Source: Oscillibacter valericigenes Sjm18-20 (lineage in GTDB: Bacteria > Bacillota > Clostridia > Oscillospirales > Oscillospiraceae). Taken from it: a DNA stretch of 64,000 nucleotides. This document shows, in pieces, positions 53,097 through 62,791 of the stretch (position 1 is its first letter; every line of letters starts with the position of its first letter). The notes under the pieces are model-generated. The model was not told where the DNA came from and searched no databases. It saw nothing but the letters and a program-made list of their open reading frames with translations. The position numbers were made by a program, and so were the translations under genes. The stretch lies in assembly GCA_000283575.1 (NCBI GenBank), contig AP012044.1, positions 4,216,001 to 4,280,000 on the forward strand. The letters run 5' to 3'.

Positions 53097-54233
53097 TCAC
53101 AGCGTTTTTAAAAACGCCTCCATGCGGTCCAACCCCTCCTTCAAATCCGCGTCGGAGTAGCAATAGGACAGGCGCATATAGCCCTCGCACCCAAAGTACA
53201 CGCCGGGGGTCAGCCCTACCTTTCCCTCCTTTACCATGCGGGTGCAGAAGGTCAGGGAATCCATGCCGAATTTTTTCACACTGATGAACATATAGAACGC
53301 GCCCTCCGGTTCTTGAACGTCCAGTCCCATGTCCGTCAGGCGTTTGTACACATAGTCCCTCCGGCGGCGGAACAGCGCCTTATCGGCGGAGTTATCATAC
53401 TTCAGCGCCTCTATGCAGGCGGTTTGAACAAACGCCGGGGCAGACACCACGGCGTACTGATGGGCCACCTGCAATTTGTCGTGAACGGGCCGGTCCGCCA
53501 TCACATACCCCAGCCGCCAGCCGGTCATGGCGTAAGGCTTGGAGTAGCTCTGGACCACGATGACGCGGTCCCGCATATCGGCAAATGCGGAAAAGCTCGT
53601 GAAGTCGTCCGTGTATACCAGCTGGCGGTATACCTCGTCGCAGATCACAAAAATAGGCTTATCCTTCAGTACGCCGTGGATGGCGTCCAGCGTCTTTCGC
53701 GCATAGACGCAGCCGGTTGGGTTGTTGGGAGAGGTGAGGATGATCGCCTTCGTCCGGGGCGTGATGGCGGTGGCCAACGCCGCGGGGTCGATCTGGAAAC
53801 AGTTGTCCTCCGTAGGCAGATTCACAGGTACGGCGCGGCACAGCCGGGCGATGGACTCATACAGGCTAAACGCGGGAGTGGGAATCACTACCTCGTCGCC
53901 GGGGTTTACCAGGGCAAACAGGCTGATGAACAGCGCCTCCGTGGCCCCGATGGTCAGAATGATCTCATCTGGGGCATAGCGCAGACCATTTCGCCTCTCC
54001 TCGAATTTTGAGATGGCCGCCAGCAGCTCCGGACGGCCGTTGTTGGGCGGATAATGGGTGTCTCCCGCGTCCAGCGCTATCTTTGCCGCCGCCCGGACGG
54101 CCTCCGGGGTATCCATGTCCGGCTCCCCTATGGTGAGCTGTACCGCGCCGGGAACGCTTTTCACCACCTCGGTAAACCGGCGGATGCCGGAACGCTTCAC
54201 ATGGTCGAACGCATGGTTGAATGTCAGCTCCAT
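53097..54233 (-). CDS. Class I/II PLP-dependent aminotransferase
   Basis: A 378-residue fold type I aminotransferase. The PLP-lysine is in VVQSYSKPYAMTGWRLGYVM; NPTGCVYARKTLDAI and FVICDEVYRQLVYTDDF are the usual cofactor motifs, and MRLSYCYSDADLKEGLDR is the C-terminal substrate box with Arg. It probably transfers amino groups between an amino acid and 2-oxoglutarate. The exact substrate is open. Confidence 0.9.
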   Translation of the reverse strand: MELTFNHAFDHVKRSGIRRFTEVVKSVPGAVQLTIGEPDMDTPEAVRAAAKIALDAGDTHYPPNNGRPELLAAISKFEERRNGLRYAPDEIILTIGATEALFISLFALVNPGDEVVIPTPAFSLYESIARLCRAVPVNLPTEDNCFQIDPAALATAITPRTKAIILTSPNNPTGCVYARKTLDAIHGVLKDKPIFVICDEVYRQLVYTDDFTSFSAFADMRDRVIVVQSYSKPYAMTGWRLGYVMADRPVHDKLQVAHQYAVVSAPAFVQTACIEALKYDNSADKALFRRRRDYVYKRLTDMGLDVQEPEGAFYMFISVKKFGMDSLTFCTRMVKEGKVGLTPGVYFGCEGYMRLSYCYSDADLKEGLDRMEAFLKTL

Positions 54234-54519
54234 GGTGTATACTCCTTTTATCCGGCTTCAGGGAAGCGCTGCCCCGGTCGATGCTTCCGTGAAATTTTTT
54301 TCAGTATAACGGGGGAATAACCGGATGTCAACGGGCATTTCACAAAAGAAACGGCTAATCTACGTGGGGCTAGGCAGCGGCTACGTCAAAGCGCGCCGTT
54401 TTCGCCCGAAGGCGAAGATACGGCCATGCAAAATTTTGAATTCCATTTTCCCCGGAACCGTGATACAATATGAAAATTATGATATGCTGCGTACTGCGCG
54501 GCGAAAGGGGAGACCCGGT

Positions 54520-55386
54520 ATGGCAGCACTGGAGGGAAAGGAAAAAACAGTTGTAGCATCTTGCATCCGCGCCGCCGCGGAGCGGGGTACATTAGCCCAC
54601 GCGCTGCTGTTTACCGGGCCCGGCGACCGCGCCGGGGCGGCCCGGTTCGCCGCCGCAGCTATGGAGTGCACGGCGGAGGCGGGAAAGCCCTGCGGCGTAT
54701 GTGCCGCGTGCCGCAAGGTGTTCGAGAACATCCACCCGGATGTGATCTCTGTGCAGGATACGGAACATAAAAACATCGCCGTGGACGTGGTGCGCTCTGT
54801 CCGGTCGGACGCCTATATCCGCCCCAACGAGGGGGCGAGGAAAGTCTATATTTTTGAAAACTGCGCTCTTTTGACGGAGCAGGACCAGAATGTGCTTTTG
54901 AAAATCGTGGAGGAGGGCCCGCCCTACGCCGCATTTCTTTTCTGCGCGGAGAATTCGGCGACGGTGCTGCAAACCCTGCGTTCCAGGTGCGTGGAGCTGA
55001 AGCTGCGCCCGGCGGAGGAAGACGGCGGAGAATTGGAACAAGCTGCGGCGGCGGAAGCCCTCTGCCGCGCTGTGGGTGAGAAAAAGCGGGGCGCGGTCAC
55101 AGAGCTGCTGGTGGAACTGGAGCGAAAAAAGACGGACCGGGAGACGCTCCAGACTCTCCTGGAGCAGGCCCACGGTCTCTTTACGGAGGCGCTTTTGACC
55201 GTCTACGGGCAGGAAACGCCGGGAAATACGGAAAAAACCGCACAGTTCCTTGCAAAAAACTTGACAAAACAGCAAATCATGCACACAATAGAATTATTGC
55301 AGTCATATTGCCGGGAATGCGCATATAACGTGGGGGTCAACCATGTATTGGGCGCTCTGGCTGTGGAATTGGAGGGTATCCTTTGA
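54520..55386 (+). CDS. holB: DNA polymerase III subunit delta'
   Basis: A 288-residue clamp-loader subunit. ATG 54520 is chosen behind GGGGAG; the frame is open further upstream without a better start. A zinc-binding CGVCAAC, the SRC-like SRCVELKL and the LKIVEEGPPYAAFLF box are typical of HolB. The degenerate P-loop (TGPGDRAGAAR) fits the non-ATP-binding delta' role. Overlap with ricT by four bases repeats the conserved Firmicutes order. Confidence 0.88.
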   Translation: MAALEGKEKTVVASCIRAAAERGTLAHALLFTGPGDRAGAARFAAAAMECTAEAGKPCGVCAACRKVFENIHPDVISVQDTEHKNIAVDVVRSVRSDAYIRPNEGARKVYIFENCALLTEQDQNVLLKIVEEGPPYAAFLFCAENSATVLQTLRSRCVELKLRPAEEDGGELEQAAAAEALCRAVGEKKRGAVTELLVELERKKTDRETLQTLLEQAHGLFTEALLTVYGQETPGNTEKTAQFLAKNLTKQQIMHTIELLQSYCRECAYNVGVNHVLGALAVELEGIL

Positions 55387-56660
55387 CCGAAGTAATCAGC
55401 GTCCGCTTTCGTGGCGGCTGTAAAAACTACTATTTTGCACCAGGCGACCGACCGATCAAAATGGGCGATGAGGTGATCGTGGAGACCACCCAGGGTCCCG
55501 AGTTCGCCACCTGCACGGAGGGAAACCACGAGGTGGAGGACTCCGCCATTGTCCGCCCTCTCAGCGGCGTGATCCGCATGGCCACGGAAAACGACAAGCG
55601 CACTGTGGAATTCAACCGCAAACGGGAGAGCGAGGCTTTCGACGTCTGTGAAAAGAAGATCGCGGACCACGGACTTGAGATGAAGCTGGTAAACGTCTCG
55701 TGCAGCTTCGAGGGCACCAAGATCATCTTCTACTTTACCGCCGACGGGCGGGTGGACTTCCGGGAGCTGGTGCGGGATCTGGCGGGCGTGTTCCGTGCCC
55801 GGATCGAACTGCGCCAGATCGGCGTCCGGGACGAAGCGAAGATGATCGGCGGCCTGGGGATCTGCGGACGTCCCTTTTGCTGCTCCCAATTTTTGGACGG
55901 GTTCCTGCCCGTGTCCATCAAAATGGCCAAGACTCAGAATCTCAGCCTGAATCCCGCCAAAATCTCCGGTACCTGTGGGCGTCTGATGTGTTGCTTGAAA
56001 TACGAGCAGAACGCCTATGAGGATGCGGCAAAGCGAATGCCGAAAAACGAGTCCTTTGTCCAGACGCCGGACGGACCCGGAAATATAAAGAGTGTGAACC
56101 TCCTGCGGGAGACAGTCAAGGTGAGCCTGGACTCCGCGCCGGAGCCTCAGAAGTGCTATCACAACTGCGAGATCTGTGTTCTGCGCAACGGCAAGGGCAG
56201 CCGGGAGGGCATTGAGGTTCCCCGGGAGCGGCCTGAGCGCTATGTGGAGGAGCGGGAAGAGGAGGAGGAACTGCAATTTGTCTCCTCCGAGCCACTATTG
56301 TCCGCGGAAGATCCGGAGGACCTGCCCAGCCGGGAGCGCATCGCGCCGCCGGATGAGAGCGAGCGCCGCAGCGGTTCCCGCCGACGCCACCGCAGCGGGC
56401 GGAGCGGCTCCGGCCAGGGCGGAAAAAAGCCGGAGGTTCAGACCGCGGCGCCGAGGAAGGGCCAGCCGGCCCGGCCCGGAAAACCCAAGTACCCGGCTAA
56501 GTCTCAAACCCCAAAAGGAGACAGGTCCGTCGGTGAAAAACCCCGGCAGGATAAGATTGAGGGCGGGCAGCCCACCCACCGTCCCCATCACCGGGGCGGC
56601 CGTCGCAGAGGCGGCGGCAGCGGCGGTCAGGGCGGCAACGGCGGAGCATCTGCCGAATAA
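55383..56660 (+). CDS. ricT: PSP1/RicT-family protein with a long Arg-rich tail
   Basis: A 425-residue protein starting at TTG 55383, overlapping holB. The PSP1 core (to about 265) has the cysteine motifs CGRPFCC and CGRLMCC, the ligands that hold iron-sulphur clusters in the Ric complex of Bacillus. RicT takes part in mRNA maturation and developmental control. The last 150 residues are a disordered Arg/Gly/Pro-rich tail much longer than in Bacillus, resembling RNA-binding RGG-type tails. Confidence 0.88.
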   Translation: MTEVISVRFRGGCKNYYFAPGDRPIKMGDEVIVETTQGPEFATCTEGNHEVEDSAIVRPLSGVIRMATENDKRTVEFNRKRESEAFDVCEKKIADHGLEMKLVNVSCSFEGTKIIFYFTADGRVDFRELVRDLAGVFRARIELRQIGVRDEAKMIGGLGICGRPFCCSQFLDGFLPVSIKMAKTQNLSLNPAKISGTCGRLMCCLKYEQNAYEDAAKRMPKNESFVQTPDGPGNIKSVNLLRETVKVSLDSAPEPQKCYHNCEICVLRNGKGSREGIEVPRERPERYVEEREEEEELQFVSSEPLLSAEDPEDLPSRERIAPPDESERRSGSRRRHRSGRSGSGQGGKKPEVQTAAPRKGQPARPGKPKYPAKSQTPKGDRSVGEKPRQDKIEGGQPTHRPHHRGGRRRGGGSGGQGGNGGASAE

Positions 56661-56679
56661 CTGGCGCACAGGACGAAAA

Positions 56680-56706
56680 CGGGGAGAGGGGGAATCCCTC
56701 TCCCCG
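56680..56706 (+). terminator. Hairpin after ricT
   Basis: CGGGGAGAGGG and CCCTCTCCCCG pair around GGAAT. There is only a weak T-run, so partial read-through into the Cof-type gene is likely. Confidence 0.6.
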
Positions 56707-56732
56707 ATTCAATTGACATAAGGAGAACATTG

Positions 56733-57578
56733 ATGGGAAAATTTGACGGCGTACTGCTGGCCAGCGATTTCGACAACACCCTGATCTATACGGAGGACGC
56801 GCTGCGAACAGGCAGGCCCATCCCCCCTCTTTCCATGGGGAACCGGGCCGCGCTGGAATTTTTTATGGCGCAGGGCGGACACTTTGCCATGGCCACCGGC
56901 CGGGCGCTCCCGGCCTTTGAAAAGCTGGCGCCCATGATTCCAATCAACACACCCTGCGTCATCTGTAATGGCGCGGCCATTTACGACTTCTCCAAGGGCG
57001 AATATCTGGAGACGGCCCTCCTGTCGGAAAAGAGCCGGGAGCGGGGACAGCAGGTGCTGGACGCGTTCCCCCAGGTGGGGGTGGAGGCGTACCACGTGGA
57101 AAACGTCATCCACGCGGTACAGGTCAACGACTTTGTTCGCGCGCATGAGCATTTAACCGGTGTTCGGGTGGAGGAAAAGGCAAGCCTTCCGGACGTTCCC
57201 CTGCCTCTTGGAAAACTTTTATTTGAGGCGGAACACGAGGATCTTGTTCAGGTGGAGCAATTCATCCGCGGGCATGGCTGGGCCTCAGACTACGAGCTGA
57301 TCTATTCCGGGAAAACTCTGCTTGAACTGACCGCCAGAGGCGCCAGCAAGGGCGGGATGCTCAAAAAGCTGACAAAGCATCTCGGCGTTGCGCCGGAGGA
57401 CGTCTATGCGGTTGGCGACGAGGGCAACGATCTTTCCATGCTGGAGGTTGCCGCCGTGGGCTTTGCCCCCGCCAACTGCGCCCCCGCCGTGCGGAACAGC
57501 GGCGCAAGAATCGTGTGCGACGCCCACGCAGACGCGCTGGCGGAGGTGGTCGCGGCGCTGGAGAAGCGGTATTTCTGA
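56733..57578 (+). CDS. Cof-type HAD phosphatase
   Basis: A 281-residue HAD hydrolase of the Cof/type IIB group. The nucleophile motif SDFDNTLIYTED is near the N-terminus; ATGRALPAF, the cap domain and KGGMLKKLTKHLGV plus VYAVGDEGNDLSML are the other HAD boxes. It acts on phosphorylated small molecules such as sugar phosphates or FMN. ATG 56733 follows AAGGAG. Confidence 0.9.
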   Translation: MGKFDGVLLASDFDNTLIYTEDALRTGRPIPPLSMGNRAALEFFMAQGGHFAMATGRALPAFEKLAPMIPINTPCVICNGAAIYDFSKGEYLETALLSEKSRERGQQVLDAFPQVGVEAYHVENVIHAVQVNDFVRAHEHLTGVRVEEKASLPDVPLPLGKLLFEAEHEDLVQVEQFIRGHGWASDYELIYSGKTLLELTARGASKGGMLKKLTKHLGVAPEDVYAVGDEGNDLSMLEVAAVGFAPANCAPAVRNSGARIVCDAHADALAEVVAALEKRYF

Positions 57579-57647
57579 AGGGGTGTGGCGCAAACCACAA
57601 CCCCGCCAGAGGCTTTTGCCCGGTCGGGGTAATTTGTATCCCCATCG

Positions 57648-57679
57648 GGGACCGCTTCACGACGGTCTCTGATTTTTTT
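57648..57679 (+). terminator. Terminator after the Cof-type gene
   Basis: GGGACCG and CGGTCTC pair (one wobble) around an eight-base loop, followed by TGATTTTTTT. Confidence 0.75.
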
Positions 57680-57698
57680 GAAATTCTTCAAATTTCGC

Positions 57699-57728
57699 TT
57701 GACAAATTCAAAAGTTGTGTTATTGTAT
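57699..57728 (+). promoter_or_regulatory. Probable promoter of the GntR-ABC operon
   Basis: A perfect TTGACA at 57699-57704 with a TATTGT/TTGTAT -10 16-18 bases downstream, about 45 bases before the gntR-type start. Autoregulation is likely in this family, but I see no clear palindrome. Confidence 0.5.
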
Positions 57729-57770
57729 TATTTGCTTAGGACAATAGCACAGCGTAGGAGGTGCGGCGAA

Positions 57771-58157
57771 ATGAAGTGGCAATTTTCAAGCGATGCCCCC
57801 ATCTATTCTCAACTGATCGAGCAGGTCAAGGTGGGCATTGTGTCCGGCGTCTTCCCGCCCGGAGAGCGGCTTCCGTCGGTGCGGGATCTGGCTTTGGAAG
57901 CCGGGGTAAACCCCAATACCATGCAGCGGGCGCTGACGGAGCTGGAGCGGGACGGTCTTGTATACAGTCAGCGGACCGCGGGCAGATTTGTGACGGAGGA
58001 CAAGGATATGATTGAATCGGCAAAGCAGAATCTGGCGGGATATCAGATTCGGAATTTCCTGACGGCAATGGTCCGGCTGGGATATGAAAAGGAAGAGATC
58101 ATGGCGCTGGTGCGTCAGGAAAATGTGGGGGAGGAATTGAGAAATGGCGATTCTTGA
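57771..58157 (+). CDS. GntR-family regulator, YtrA type
   Basis: A 128-residue regulator from ATG 57771 (TAGGAGGTG upstream) with a winged helix (QLIEQVKVGIVSGVFPPGER, LPSVRDLALEAGVNPNTMQR) and a short C-terminal helical tail, the YtrA subgroup. Its stop overlaps the ATPase gene, as in ytr-like operons where the regulator represses its own ABC transporter. Confidence 0.92.
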   Translation: MKWQFSSDAPIYSQLIEQVKVGIVSGVFPPGERLPSVRDLALEAGVNPNTMQRALTELERDGLVYSQRTAGRFVTEDKDMIESAKQNLAGYQIRNFLTAMVRLGYEKEEIMALVRQENVGEELRNGDS

Positions 58158-58839
58158 ATGCAATGAGCTGGTGAAGGCCTACGGTCACACCCCGGCTCTG
58201 GATCACTTGAACCTGTTGATTGAGCCGGGCCATATTGTGGGTCTGCTGGGTCCCAACGGAAGCGGCAAGACCACGCTCATCAAGCTGGCCAACGGGCTCC
58301 TGACTCCCACCTCCGGCCAGATGCTGGTGAATGGGATGGTTCCCGGCAAGGATACCCACGCCATCGTATCCTATCTCCCGGAGCGCACCTGCATCCCTCT
58401 GTGGATGAGCACCCGGAAGCTGCTGGATTTCTATCAGGACTTTTACGCAGACTTTCGCCGGGATCGGGCGGAGGAAATGCTCCAGCATCTCAGCATCCGC
58501 ATGGACCAGACCATCCGGCAAATGAGCAAAGGCACCCGGGAGAAGGTTCAGCTCATTATGGTGATGAGCCGGGCGGCAAAGCTGTATCTGCTGGATGAGC
58601 CCATCGGCGGCGTGGATCCGGCGACCCGGGACTACATTCTCAACACCATCATCAACAACTACGATCCGGAGGCCGCCGTTATCATCTCTACACATCTGAT
58701 CGCGGATGTGGAGCAGGTGCTGGACGAAATCATTTTTATCAATCAGGGGCAGATTATTCTGCAGTCCTCCGTAGATCAGATCCGGGAGGAAAAGGGCATG
58801 AGTGTGGACGCGCTGTTCCGGGAGGTATTCAAATGCTGA
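58144..58839 (+). CDS. ABC transporter ATP-binding protein
   Basis: A 231-residue ATPase. Walker A is GPNGSGKTT, the signature is a divergent QMSKGTREKVQL, and Walker B is LYLLDEPIGGVDP. It energises the membrane protein encoded next, with which it overlaps by seven bases. The divergent signature is usual in the YtrB-like branch. Confidence 0.93.
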   Translation: MAILECNELVKAYGHTPALDHLNLLIEPGHIVGLLGPNGSGKTTLIKLANGLLTPTSGQMLVNGMVPGKDTHAIVSYLPERTCIPLWMSTRKLLDFYQDFYADFRRDRAEEMLQHLSIRMDQTIRQMSKGTREKVQLIMVMSRAAKLYLLDEPIGGVDPATRDYILNTIINNYDPEAAVIISTHLIADVEQVLDEIIFINQGQIILQSSVDQIREEKGMSVDALFREVFKC

Positions 58840-59642
58840 GAAAATTAATGAAACACGAGTTCCGGGCCACGGCCCGGATCATGGGGCCGCTATTCCTGAT
58901 CGTGCTGGTGCTGGCTCTGGCGGCGAATCTTGCCCTGCGCTTTTTGATGGAATCCGATACTTTTTTACCAAATCTGCTGGGCGGACTTTTAATGGCTGCG
59001 TTTGTCATCGGTATGGTGGCCCTGGCGATCATGTCCATTGTGCTGATGGTGAACCGTTTCCGTACGAACCTGATGGGCGACGAGGGGTATGTGACGTTTA
59101 CGCTGCCTGTCTCAAGCCATCAGATCGTCTGGTCCAAAATCATCGTCTCAACCGTGTGGTTTATTGCCACCGGAGTCGTGGAAGCAATTGCGCTGTTGGT
59201 CTGCTTCTTTAATCTGGACGTGATGCGGGACATTTTCAGCTCTGAATTTTTCCGCCAGGCCTTCCATGCGCTTCATGAGCTGATAAAGGAATACGGGCTG
59301 AATGTACCGGCAATCGCCATCGAACTGATCGTCCTGTGCCTGTTGAGCTGTGCCGTGCTGTGTCTGGAATTCTATGCGGCCATGGCCGTGGGCCACAGCT
59401 TCGCAAATCACAAGGGTGCTCTGAGCGTATTGTTCTTTTTCGTGTTCCAGTTTGCCATCCAGTTTATAAGCGGCTTGTTTTTTAACGCAGATGAATTTGA
59501 ACATATGTTTAATGCCGGTATGAACGGAATGCAGGCTTTCCACCAGATGATGGCTATTTTCATTGGCATGGAGCTGGTCATCGGCGCAGTCTACTATGTC
59601 ATTACTACATTCACGCTGAAAAAACGTCTGAACTTGCAGTAA
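58833..59642 (+). CDS. ABC-2 type permease
   Basis: A 269-residue membrane protein with six hydrophobic segments, including FLIVLVLALAANLALRFLM-like helix 1 and VGHSFANHKGALSVLF in the middle. It is the membrane partner of the preceding ATPase. The exported compound is unknown; related systems respond to cell-wall antibiotics. Confidence 0.82.
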   Translation: MLRKLMKHEFRATARIMGPLFLIVLVLALAANLALRFLMESDTFLPNLLGGLLMAAFVIGMVALAIMSIVLMVNRFRTNLMGDEGYVTFTLPVSSHQIVWSKIIVSTVWFIATGVVEAIALLVCFFNLDVMRDIFSSEFFRQAFHALHELIKEYGLNVPAIAIELIVLCLLSCAVLCLEFYAAMAVGHSFANHKGALSVLFFFVFQFAIQFISGLFFNADEFEHMFNAGMNGMQAFHQMMAIFIGMELVIGAVYYVITTFTLKKRLNLQ

Positions 59643-59713
59643 GAGATTCAAATGAACAGGCGGAGCGGGATTTTCCCGCTCCGCTGTTGCGGTTTCACCC
59701 GAAAGGAGCTTTC

Positions 59714-60187
59714 ATGGCGTTTTTAGGGACAATGGCGGGGCGGGCACTGCTCACCTTTCTTCTGGCGATGGTACCGGTGGTGGAACTGCGGGGGGCCATC
59801 CCATACGGCGTGGCGGCTGGACTGCCGCTGTGGGCGGCTTACGGGTTGGCGTTGGCGGGGAATTTGCTGCCGGTGCCCTTCATCATGTTGTTGGTGCGGC
59901 GGGTATTCGCCCGGCTGCGCCGGGGAGCGTGGTGGGGCCCGAAGATTGCGGCTCTGGAGCGCCGCGCCCACCTGAAGGGCCGCATCGTGACAAAATACCG
60001 TCTGCCGGGCCTTGTCCTGCTGGTAGCGATCCCCCTGCCGGGGACCGGCGCATGGACCGGAGCGCTGGTGGCGACGCTGCTGGACCTCCGGATGAAAACT
60101 GCTCTGCCCGCCATCATGGTCGGGGTGCTGATCGCGGGAGCGCTGACCAGCCTCATTACCGGCGGAGTGGTGCAGCTTTTCTTTTAA
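59714..60187 (+). CDS. Putative small multidrug export protein (COG2426 family)
   Basis: A 157-residue membrane protein from ATG 59714 (AAAGGAG upstream). MVPVVELRGAIPYGVAAGLP and ATLLDLRMKTALPAIMVGV identify the PF06695-type family, in which the conserved ELRGAIP stretch lies in the first helix hairpin. Transport function is only predicted. Confidence 0.85.
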   Translation: MAFLGTMAGRALLTFLLAMVPVVELRGAIPYGVAAGLPLWAAYGLALAGNLLPVPFIMLLVRRVFARLRRGAWWGPKIAALERRAHLKGRIVTKYRLPGLVLLVAIPLPGTGAWTGALVATLLDLRMKTALPAIMVGVLIAGALTSLITGGVVQLFF

Positions 60188-60267
60188 TAAAGCAGCCGCG
60201 ACAAGAAACTTTATATTGATGTAGAGGTCTTGGTAAAATAAATTTGCAGCGAAGGCCGCGTAAAAAA

Positions 60268-60311
60268 ACGCGCTTTGATTCGACTTGAAAAGTCGCTTCA
60301 AAGCGTGTTTT
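60268..60311. terminator. Bidirectional terminator
   Basis: ACGCGCTTTGA and TCAAAGCGTGT pair with an inner CGACTT/AAGTCG, flanked by A-run and T-run. It stands between converging genes. Confidence 0.75.
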
Positions 60312-60342
60312 GCGTATATTATGGGGGCTTTCTTTTAACGGT

Positions 60343-61400
60343 TCAACTTACAGAGAACTCTTCGGTGGAAGGTTTCCCGGACCAAACGTAACCATCTGAG
60401 CGGTAGTAATGGCGTGTGACGGAGCCATCCGTTTGCGTATAGTCGATCATAAAGACCTGCCCTGTCTCCACCAGCATTGGGAAATCGTTGTAAGGCAGTA
60501 CATCCCCCGTCTTGGGCTGCGCCTTTAAGTCGCCATAGGCGTTTTCCAGACGCCAGAACTCCCTCGACATCCGGCAACCGTGACCGTATCCACTCTAACG
60601 GGATCAATGTCCTTTGCAATCCAAGAGATATCCTCCGAATGAAGTGCGCTGCCATAGCGCGCATTCAGCTGGTTTGCCATGCATGGGACGGTACCGGAGG
60701 AGTAATCCATCGCGTCAATCCCGGTATGGACAGAACCATAGATTCCCATCACGCTCTCACCGTTCAGATGGTCAAATTCACGTATAAAATTTTCCACCAT
60801 CTTATTTTCGCGGTATACGTCGTCACCCTTCCCATAATAGACCTCACCTTGATGAATTGCCTGCTGTACCAACTGATATTGCTCCAAATCCTTTTCGCCG
60901 TTCTCTTCAAGATACTGCAAAAATCGTTCTCCGGTAGTGTCGTACTGGTGTCCCACATCCGTCCCGTGAAATACCGTTTCCGGGCATTCGGTTTTGATTT
61001 TCTGATAGAATGCCTTCACGTCCGGGGTGTGGGCAGCGGTTCCGTCCCAATCGTCGTAGACCGCGTCGAGTACGGTATCGTTATCCGCCCGCATCCAGAC
61101 ATTCAAAAATTCCGCAGTATAGTATGGAAGTTCTATAAATAGGTGCCGCATGCCTTCATCATTGTAATCGTCATGCCACAGCTGGAATTCCTTATCCAGT
61201 ATTTTTTTGACACCGTGCTCTTCCCCATAGAGGTAAATTTGCCCGGTGCTTGAAGCCGAAAACACGGACTCTGCACCCCGACTATCGGAAGCGGAGGCGG
61301 ACGAAAGCGACCCGCTCTGCCCGCAGGAACCGGAACAGGCCGGTAGTGCCGCCGCTATAACCAGCGTGGCAATAAGAGAACAAATTTTTTTGCATATCAC
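60343..61400 (-). pseudogene. Frameshifted secreted lipoprotein gene
   Basis: From GTG 61400 (GGAGGT nine bases upstream) the frame encodes a signal peptide with lipobox LPAC, a Ser/Ala-rich linker, and a globular domain with YLYGEEHGVKKILDKEF and FHGTDVGHQYDTTGERFLQY. After VDTVTVAGCR it goes out of frame near 60560, while a second frame continues MSREFWRLENAYGDLKAQP to a stop at 60343. The GEEHG/ELPYY pattern recalls haem-binding ChaN- or esterase-like folds, but I cannot assign a family. Confidence 0.65.
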
Positions 61401-61472
61401 GAAACATCTACCTCCCAAATATTGAAACGTTTAAAATCCGGTTCAGTGTCAACCGCACGCGAATCCCCGCGG

Positions 61473-62723
61473 TTATAAAGCTCTGCGTCCTGCGCTCCAG
61501 GCCGCACGGACGGCACCCTCCTGCCGCCGGCAGATAAGGCGGGACAGTCGTTCCTCCGCCGAGGACAGCGGCGGCAGCCTTCCGTCGTCCAGCACCAGCG
61601 CGTGGAGCGGTTCTCCCACGGCAAAGCCAGGCTTCGCCCCAAAAAAAGCAGCACCGGCGGAGGTACCGAGATACCAGCCCTCCGCGGTGGTGAGAAAATT
61701 CGTTTTCCAATCGTCCAGAATACGCCGGACCTTGGAAGTCCGAATCGTGGAGGCAATCACATCGAACATGGAGAGGGTATCCCCTCCCGCGATATCGCTG
61801 CCCAGAGCCACCTTTACGCCCTCGTCCAACAGCTTGCGTACCGGAGACACGCCGGAGCAGAGGTTCAGGTTGGAGTCCGCGCAGTGAACGGCGGTGACCC
61901 CCGCCTTGCGCATGGCGGAGCGTTCCCGCCCATCGGACCAGACACAGTGGGCCATGGCGGTGCGGCTGTTCCACAGCCCATACTTGGCATAGGTCTCCCA
62001 GTATTGACCGCAGTCCGGATGCAGCCGGCGCACCCATTCCAGCTCCGCCGTGTTTTCCGACAGATGGGACTGGACGGGCAGATTCCGCTCCGCAGCCAGC
62101 TTTCCCAGAAACGCCAGCAGTTCATTGGTACAAGAGGGCGTGAACCGTGGCGTCAGGATGGGCCTGACATGGGAAAAGCCCCCGCATTGGTCCAGCCACC
62201 GGAGGGTCTCACGCTTGGACTCCTCCGTGGTTTCCTGCAACTTTTCACCGCTGTTGCGGTCCATGTTTACCTTGCCAACATAACCGGTGACCCCGGCTTT
62301 TTCCAGTTCCTCCATCAAAATCAGCGTCGACTGTCGGTGGAGGGAGGAAAACATACATACCCGGGTGGTGCCGTTTCGAATCAGCTCCGCCGCCAGCGCC
62401 CGGTACTGCTCCCGGGCATAGCCCTCGTCGGCAAAGCGGGCCTCCGTGGGAAAGGCGTAGGTATTCAGCCAATCCAACAGCGGCAGGTCCAGACCAATCC
62501 CCAGCATGGGATACTGTGGCGCGTGGAGATGGAGATCGGTAAAAGACTGGGTGATGAGGCAGTTCCCAAAGTCCTCCACCAAAGCGCCGGCGTACCGCTG
62601 GGGCAGGACGTCAAAAACGCCGGAGATCACGCCGTCCTCCAAAACCAGATAGCCGGGGGCGTGAACCTCCAGCCTCCCAAGAGAGGGGGCGGAGACGAGG
62701 ACGCCTTTTAAAATCCCAGTCAC
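61473..62723 (-). CDS. guaD: Guanine deaminase
   Basis: A 416-residue amidohydrolase from GTG 62723 (AAAGGAAG upstream). Metal motifs are FTDLHLHAPQYPMLG, then PVQSHLSENTAELEWV, a histidine in TAMAHCVWSDG and GSDIAGGDTLSMFD, with SLHRQSTLILMEELE typical of GuaD. It converts guanine to xanthine and ammonia. A guanine-type purine riboswitch in its leader supports the substrate. Confidence 0.9.
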   Translation of the reverse strand: MTGILKGVLVSAPSLGRLEVHAPGYLVLEDGVISGVFDVLPQRYAGALVEDFGNCLITQSFTDLHLHAPQYPMLGIGLDLPLLDWLNTYAFPTEARFADEGYAREQYRALAAELIRNGTTRVCMFSSLHRQSTLILMEELEKAGVTGYVGKVNMDRNSGEKLQETTEESKRETLRWLDQCGGFSHVRPILTPRFTPSCTNELLAFLGKLAAERNLPVQSHLSENTAELEWVRRLHPDCGQYWETYAKYGLWNSRTAMAHCVWSDGRERSAMRKAGVTAVHCADSNLNLCSGVSPVRKLLDEGVKVALGSDIAGGDTLSMFDVIASTIRTSKVRRILDDWKTNFLTTAEGWYLGTSAGAAFFGAKPGFAVGEPLHALVLDDGRLPPLSSAEERLSRLICRRQEGAVRAAWSAGRRAL

Positions 62724-62751
62724 AAAATCGCTTCCTTTCAAAAAGTTCGGC

Positions 62752-62791
62752 AGAAAGAAAAGGAGCGCCCGCCTGCGCTTCCGCGCGGCGG
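62752..62791 (-). terminator. Riboswitch expression-platform terminator
   Basis: CCGCCGCGC and GCGC-A-GGCGG pair around GGAA directly after the aptamer's P1 helix, followed by CTCCTTTTCTTTC. Its first base adjoins the P1 3' strand, so ligand binding can decide whether it forms. Confidence 0.7.
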
